Assembly: GCA_050258375.1 (NCBI GenBank)
Contig: JBLMYQ010000035.1
Span: 1 to 44,486 of the forward strand
Source: JBLMYQ01 sp050258375
GTDB lineage: Bacteria; Bacillota; Clostridia; Acetivibrionales; UBA4821
Direction: 5' to 3'
Length of the DNA: 44,486 bases
Part shown: positions 42,620 through 44,486 of the stretch, in pieces
How positions within the stretch are numbered: the stretch's first letter is position 1
How the letters are laid out: each line of letters opens with the position of its first letter
The notes under the pieces: generated by a model
Told to the model about the DNA's origin: nothing
What the model saw: the letters and a program-made list of their open reading frames with translations, nothing else
Database searches by the model: none
Program-made: the position numbers and the translations under genes

Positions 42620-44173
42620 ATGATTAATACTTTAAAAGGTAAGCTTTTTGGATTAATACTATTGTTTTTGATTATATATAATCCGTTTTCTGTATGGGCG
42701 GCAGAGGGAGACTGCGGCTATGAGGGAGGGATATCTTCCGGTGTTGCAGTTGACAAAAAATATGACTATAAGGAGATTATTTTTGTAACCGGAAAGCCTA
42801 TAGTTGTGCAAGGAGACCTTACAGTCAAAAAAACAATAAAGGACACAGCGGAAACGTGGACATACATATATTCCAACCTGAAAAATACAGATGAAAAGGT
42901 TGTTGCAAGCAGAACTGTCGTTTATAATGTAGCGGTTAATAAGAAGGATGCAGGGCAGGTTCAGAAGCAGGTGTCAATAAAGGGTACACCCATAGAATCC
43001 ATAAAGATTGATAAGGTTACTTATACATTGAAAAAATACAGCTTTTCTAAGAGCACTATTGTTGATGAAAAGCCTTTGGCACAGTACTTTGCCGGAGAAT
43101 TTATGGGAGAAAAGACCTACAATGTTTCAGCAGGCACTGGTACATCTTCAGGTACTGTAAAGGTAACGACAAAAGGCGAGGTATATGGATACAATCAGTA
43201 TTGGAGCGGAACAGAAGCCCAAAATATTGAATATGTCGTTCAGGGGGCGGCTGGCGGATTGAATTGGTCTGGTACAGTTAATATGGGAGTTTCAATGACT
43301 ACCAGTAAAAAGATAAGTTATGAAAGTAATAAGCCTGAAGCTATAAGCTTTGAAGGAGGGTATGTCCAAACGCAAAACAATGTCAGCTTACTTCAGTATT
43401 CTTCTGAGTTTCCTGAATTTGATTCAAAGGGAAAGCCTACTGATTACATTGTGAAAGCTCAGGACACGCTGAAGTTTGATACTTTTCCCCAGATAACCAG
43501 GCTTGTTGCGCCGGTATTGCGAAAAATAAAGGGGCATTGGGCTGAAAATGATATCAAGCTTGCATATGCCTTGGAAATATTTAAGGAAGATACATCAGAC
43601 TTTAAACCAAATGATTATATGACAAGAAGAGAATTTGCGAGAGTAATGGTTATGGCAGGAAGGCTTATGACTGATGAAGAAATTGCGTCTGCACAAGCAG
43701 TTTTTGACCCGGCAGGCAATACTGCTGCAAAAAAGAAAACTACAGGGAAAAAGAATCAACTGGTACAGGTCTTTAATGATGTGCCTATAGACTATCCATA
43801 TTATCCTTATATAATGAAAGCTTACGAAAAAGAAATAATTGATGGTGTAAGCGAGATGAGCTTTGGTCCGCAGAGTGCAATTACAAGAGCGGAAGCAGTT
43901 GCGCTTATCGTCAGGGCGCTCGGGCTTGAGGATAGGGCGCCGGGACCGGTTGCAGTAACATCCTTTAAGGATAATGATTCCATCCCTTCGTGGGCTCGCA
44001 GCTCTGCTTATATAGCCGAAAAGCTGGGAATCATAAAAGGAGATTCTTTTGGCAACTTCAATCCCGGTAAGAATATGACAAAGGGAGAGGTCGCTGTAAT
44101 GATTATCAGATTTATTGATTATATGAGACAGGATATAATCAAGGATTATAGGGATAATGCTGTAATGTACTAA
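42620..44173 (+). CDS. SLH-domain surface protein, C-terminal anchor
   Basis: 517 residues, secreted. Signal peptide ~1-29 (LFGLILLFLIIYNPFSVWAA). Residues ~30-295 are a beta-rich, Lys/Thr/Ser-rich region with no recognised domain. Three SLH-type repeats occupy ~303-360 (GHWAENDIKLAYALEIF), ~383-435 (FNDVPIDYPYYPYIMKAY) and ~447-505 (SFKDNDSIPSWARSSAYIAE). The anchor is at the opposite end from the preceding SLH protein. ATG 42620 is preferred over GTG 42611, because GGAAGGTGA is the RBS. The two proteins may act together at the cell surface (inference). Confidence 0.87.
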   Translation: MINTLKGKLFGLILLFLIIYNPFSVWAAEGDCGYEGGISSGVAVDKKYDYKEIIFVTGKPIVVQGDLTVKKTIKDTAETWTYIYSNLKNTDEKVVASRTVVYNVAVNKKDAGQVQKQVSIKGTPIESIKIDKVTYTLKKYSFSKSTIVDEKPLAQYFAGEFMGEKTYNVSAGTGTSSGTVKVTTKGEVYGYNQYWSGTEAQNIEYVVQGAAGGLNWSGTVNMGVSMTTSKKISYESNKPEAISFEGGYVQTQNNVSLLQYSSEFPEFDSKGKPTDYIVKAQDTLKFDTFPQITRLVAPVLRKIKGHWAENDIKLAYALEIFKEDTSDFKPNDYMTRREFARVMVMAGRLMTDEEIASAQAVFDPAGNTAAKKKTTGKKNQLVQVFNDVPIDYPYYPYIMKAYEKEIIDGVSEMSFGPQSAITRAEAVALIVRALGLEDRAPGPVAVTSFKDNDSIPSWARSSAYIAEKLGIIKGDSFGNFNPGKNMTKGEVAVMIIRFIDYMRQDIIKDYRDNAVMY

Positions 44174-44217
44174 AGGAAGCTCAATAAACTGCGTCTGACT
44201 TCGTTGCACTATAGAAA

Positions 44218-44347
44218 GTACTATTCGCCTCTTTTTTTAGGAGGGATAGGGAGGTCTGGATTCTTGTTTTCTAGTTTATATGGGCGCATATTCTCTGTTA
44301 GGGTATAAAGACCCTCCTTTCCTCCCTTCAAAAGGGAGCGAAAAGTA
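44218..44347. repeat. Inverted-repeat element, copy 2 (arms inside-out)
   Basis: The left arm 44218-44257 runs GTACTATTCGCC to GGGAGGTCT. The right arm 44309-44347 runs AGACCCTCC to GCGAAAAGTA and contains the hairpin CTCCCTT/AAGGGAG. A 51-base core lies between. The arm ends that face outward in copy 1 face inward here. It lies between the SLH gene and the convergent DUF559 gene. Confidence 0.75.
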
Positions 44348-44350
44348 ACT

Positions 44351-44486
44351 CTATGTAGAAAATTTAATACAAGCCTCATTTATCTTTTTGCAAACATCTT
44401 CAAAATTATAAATTACATCTTGATTTTTAACTCTGACAACCCTAAGACCATAAGATTCAAATACTTTTGTACGTTCTTCATCATAT
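44351..44486 (-). CDS. DUF559 endonuclease-like protein, C-terminal fragment (cut by window end)
   Basis: 45 codons are visible on the minus strand before TAG at 44351-44353. The sequence YDEERTKVFESYGLRVVRVK followed by NQDVIYNFEDVCKKI matches the C-terminal part of DUF559 proteins, which share the fold of very-short-patch-repair (Vsr-like) endonucleases. The DExERxxxLxxxGxxVxR pattern is typical. The N-terminus and catalytic residues lie beyond the window. It ends 3 bases from the repeat arm of copy 2. Confidence 0.78.
   Translation of the reverse strand, partial: YDEERTKVFESYGLRVVRVKNQDVIYNFEDVCKKINEACIKFST

Noticed and set aside
43595..44209. 204-codon minus-strand frame
   Set aside because: It lies antisense to the SLH repeats and has improbable composition and no RBS.

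Overview
The window is AT-rich DNA from a motile, endospore-forming, S-layer-bearing Firmicute of the class Clostridia. Evidence: a flagellin/FlaG/FliD/FliS/FlgN block, the spore-germination pair SleB-YpeB, SLH-domain surface proteins, strong AGGAGG-type ribosome binding sites, and several TTG/GTG starts. A Ruminiclostridium/Acetivibrio-like affiliation is a guess only.

Positions 1-13710: the 3' end of a flagellin gene with its terminator, then a sigma-A-type promoter and one tightly packed ~13 kb transcription unit for flagellin glycosylation. It holds a small helical protein, a Maf (DUF115) glycosyltransferase, and a legionaminic-acid-type route (LegB, LegC, LegG, LegI, PtmE-like guanylyltransferase, LegF). 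Embedded are non-standard genes: a SPASM-type radical SAM enzyme, a FemAB/GNAT-fold acyltransferase, a methyltransferase and a B12-binding-type radical SAM enzyme. No LegH acetyltransferase is present, so the product is probably a modified nonulosonic acid.

Positions 13711-19900: late flagellar genes behind a sigma-D-like promoter (FlaG, FliD, FliS), then an FlgN-like chaperone. A convergent second FliD-related protein and a REC-HD-GYP response regulator (putative c-di-GMP phosphodiesterase) follow on the minus strand.

Positions 19900-29400: a four-gene Gld-like ABC export module (ATPase, permease, GldG-like, DUF4340), a YkvI-type membrane protein, a DUF5711-like membrane-anchored propeller protein, a CvpA-like protein, and SleB-YpeB.

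Positions 29400-35180, minus strand: a stand-alone sugar-binding-domain protein and the most interesting locus, a Dlt-like envelope acylation operon. Its order is SGNH protein (DltD-like), MBOAT (DltB-like), a 37-codon single-TM peptide ending FIYTDF (DltX-like), a carrier protein (DltC-like) and an acetyl-CoA-synthetase-type adenylating enzyme where DltA would be expected. This predicts a carrier-protein-fed pathway that puts an acyl group other than D-alanine on a surface polymer.

Positions 35180-44486: Ddl, MurI, a DUF1934 protein and ArgS (cell wall and translation), then a ~120 bp palindromic element, two SLH-domain surface proteins and the 3' end of a DUF559 endonuclease-like gene. A family of ~38 bp inverted-repeat units sits in both convergent gene junctions (29424-29526 and 44218-44347). 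The two pairs are arranged inside-out relative to each other.
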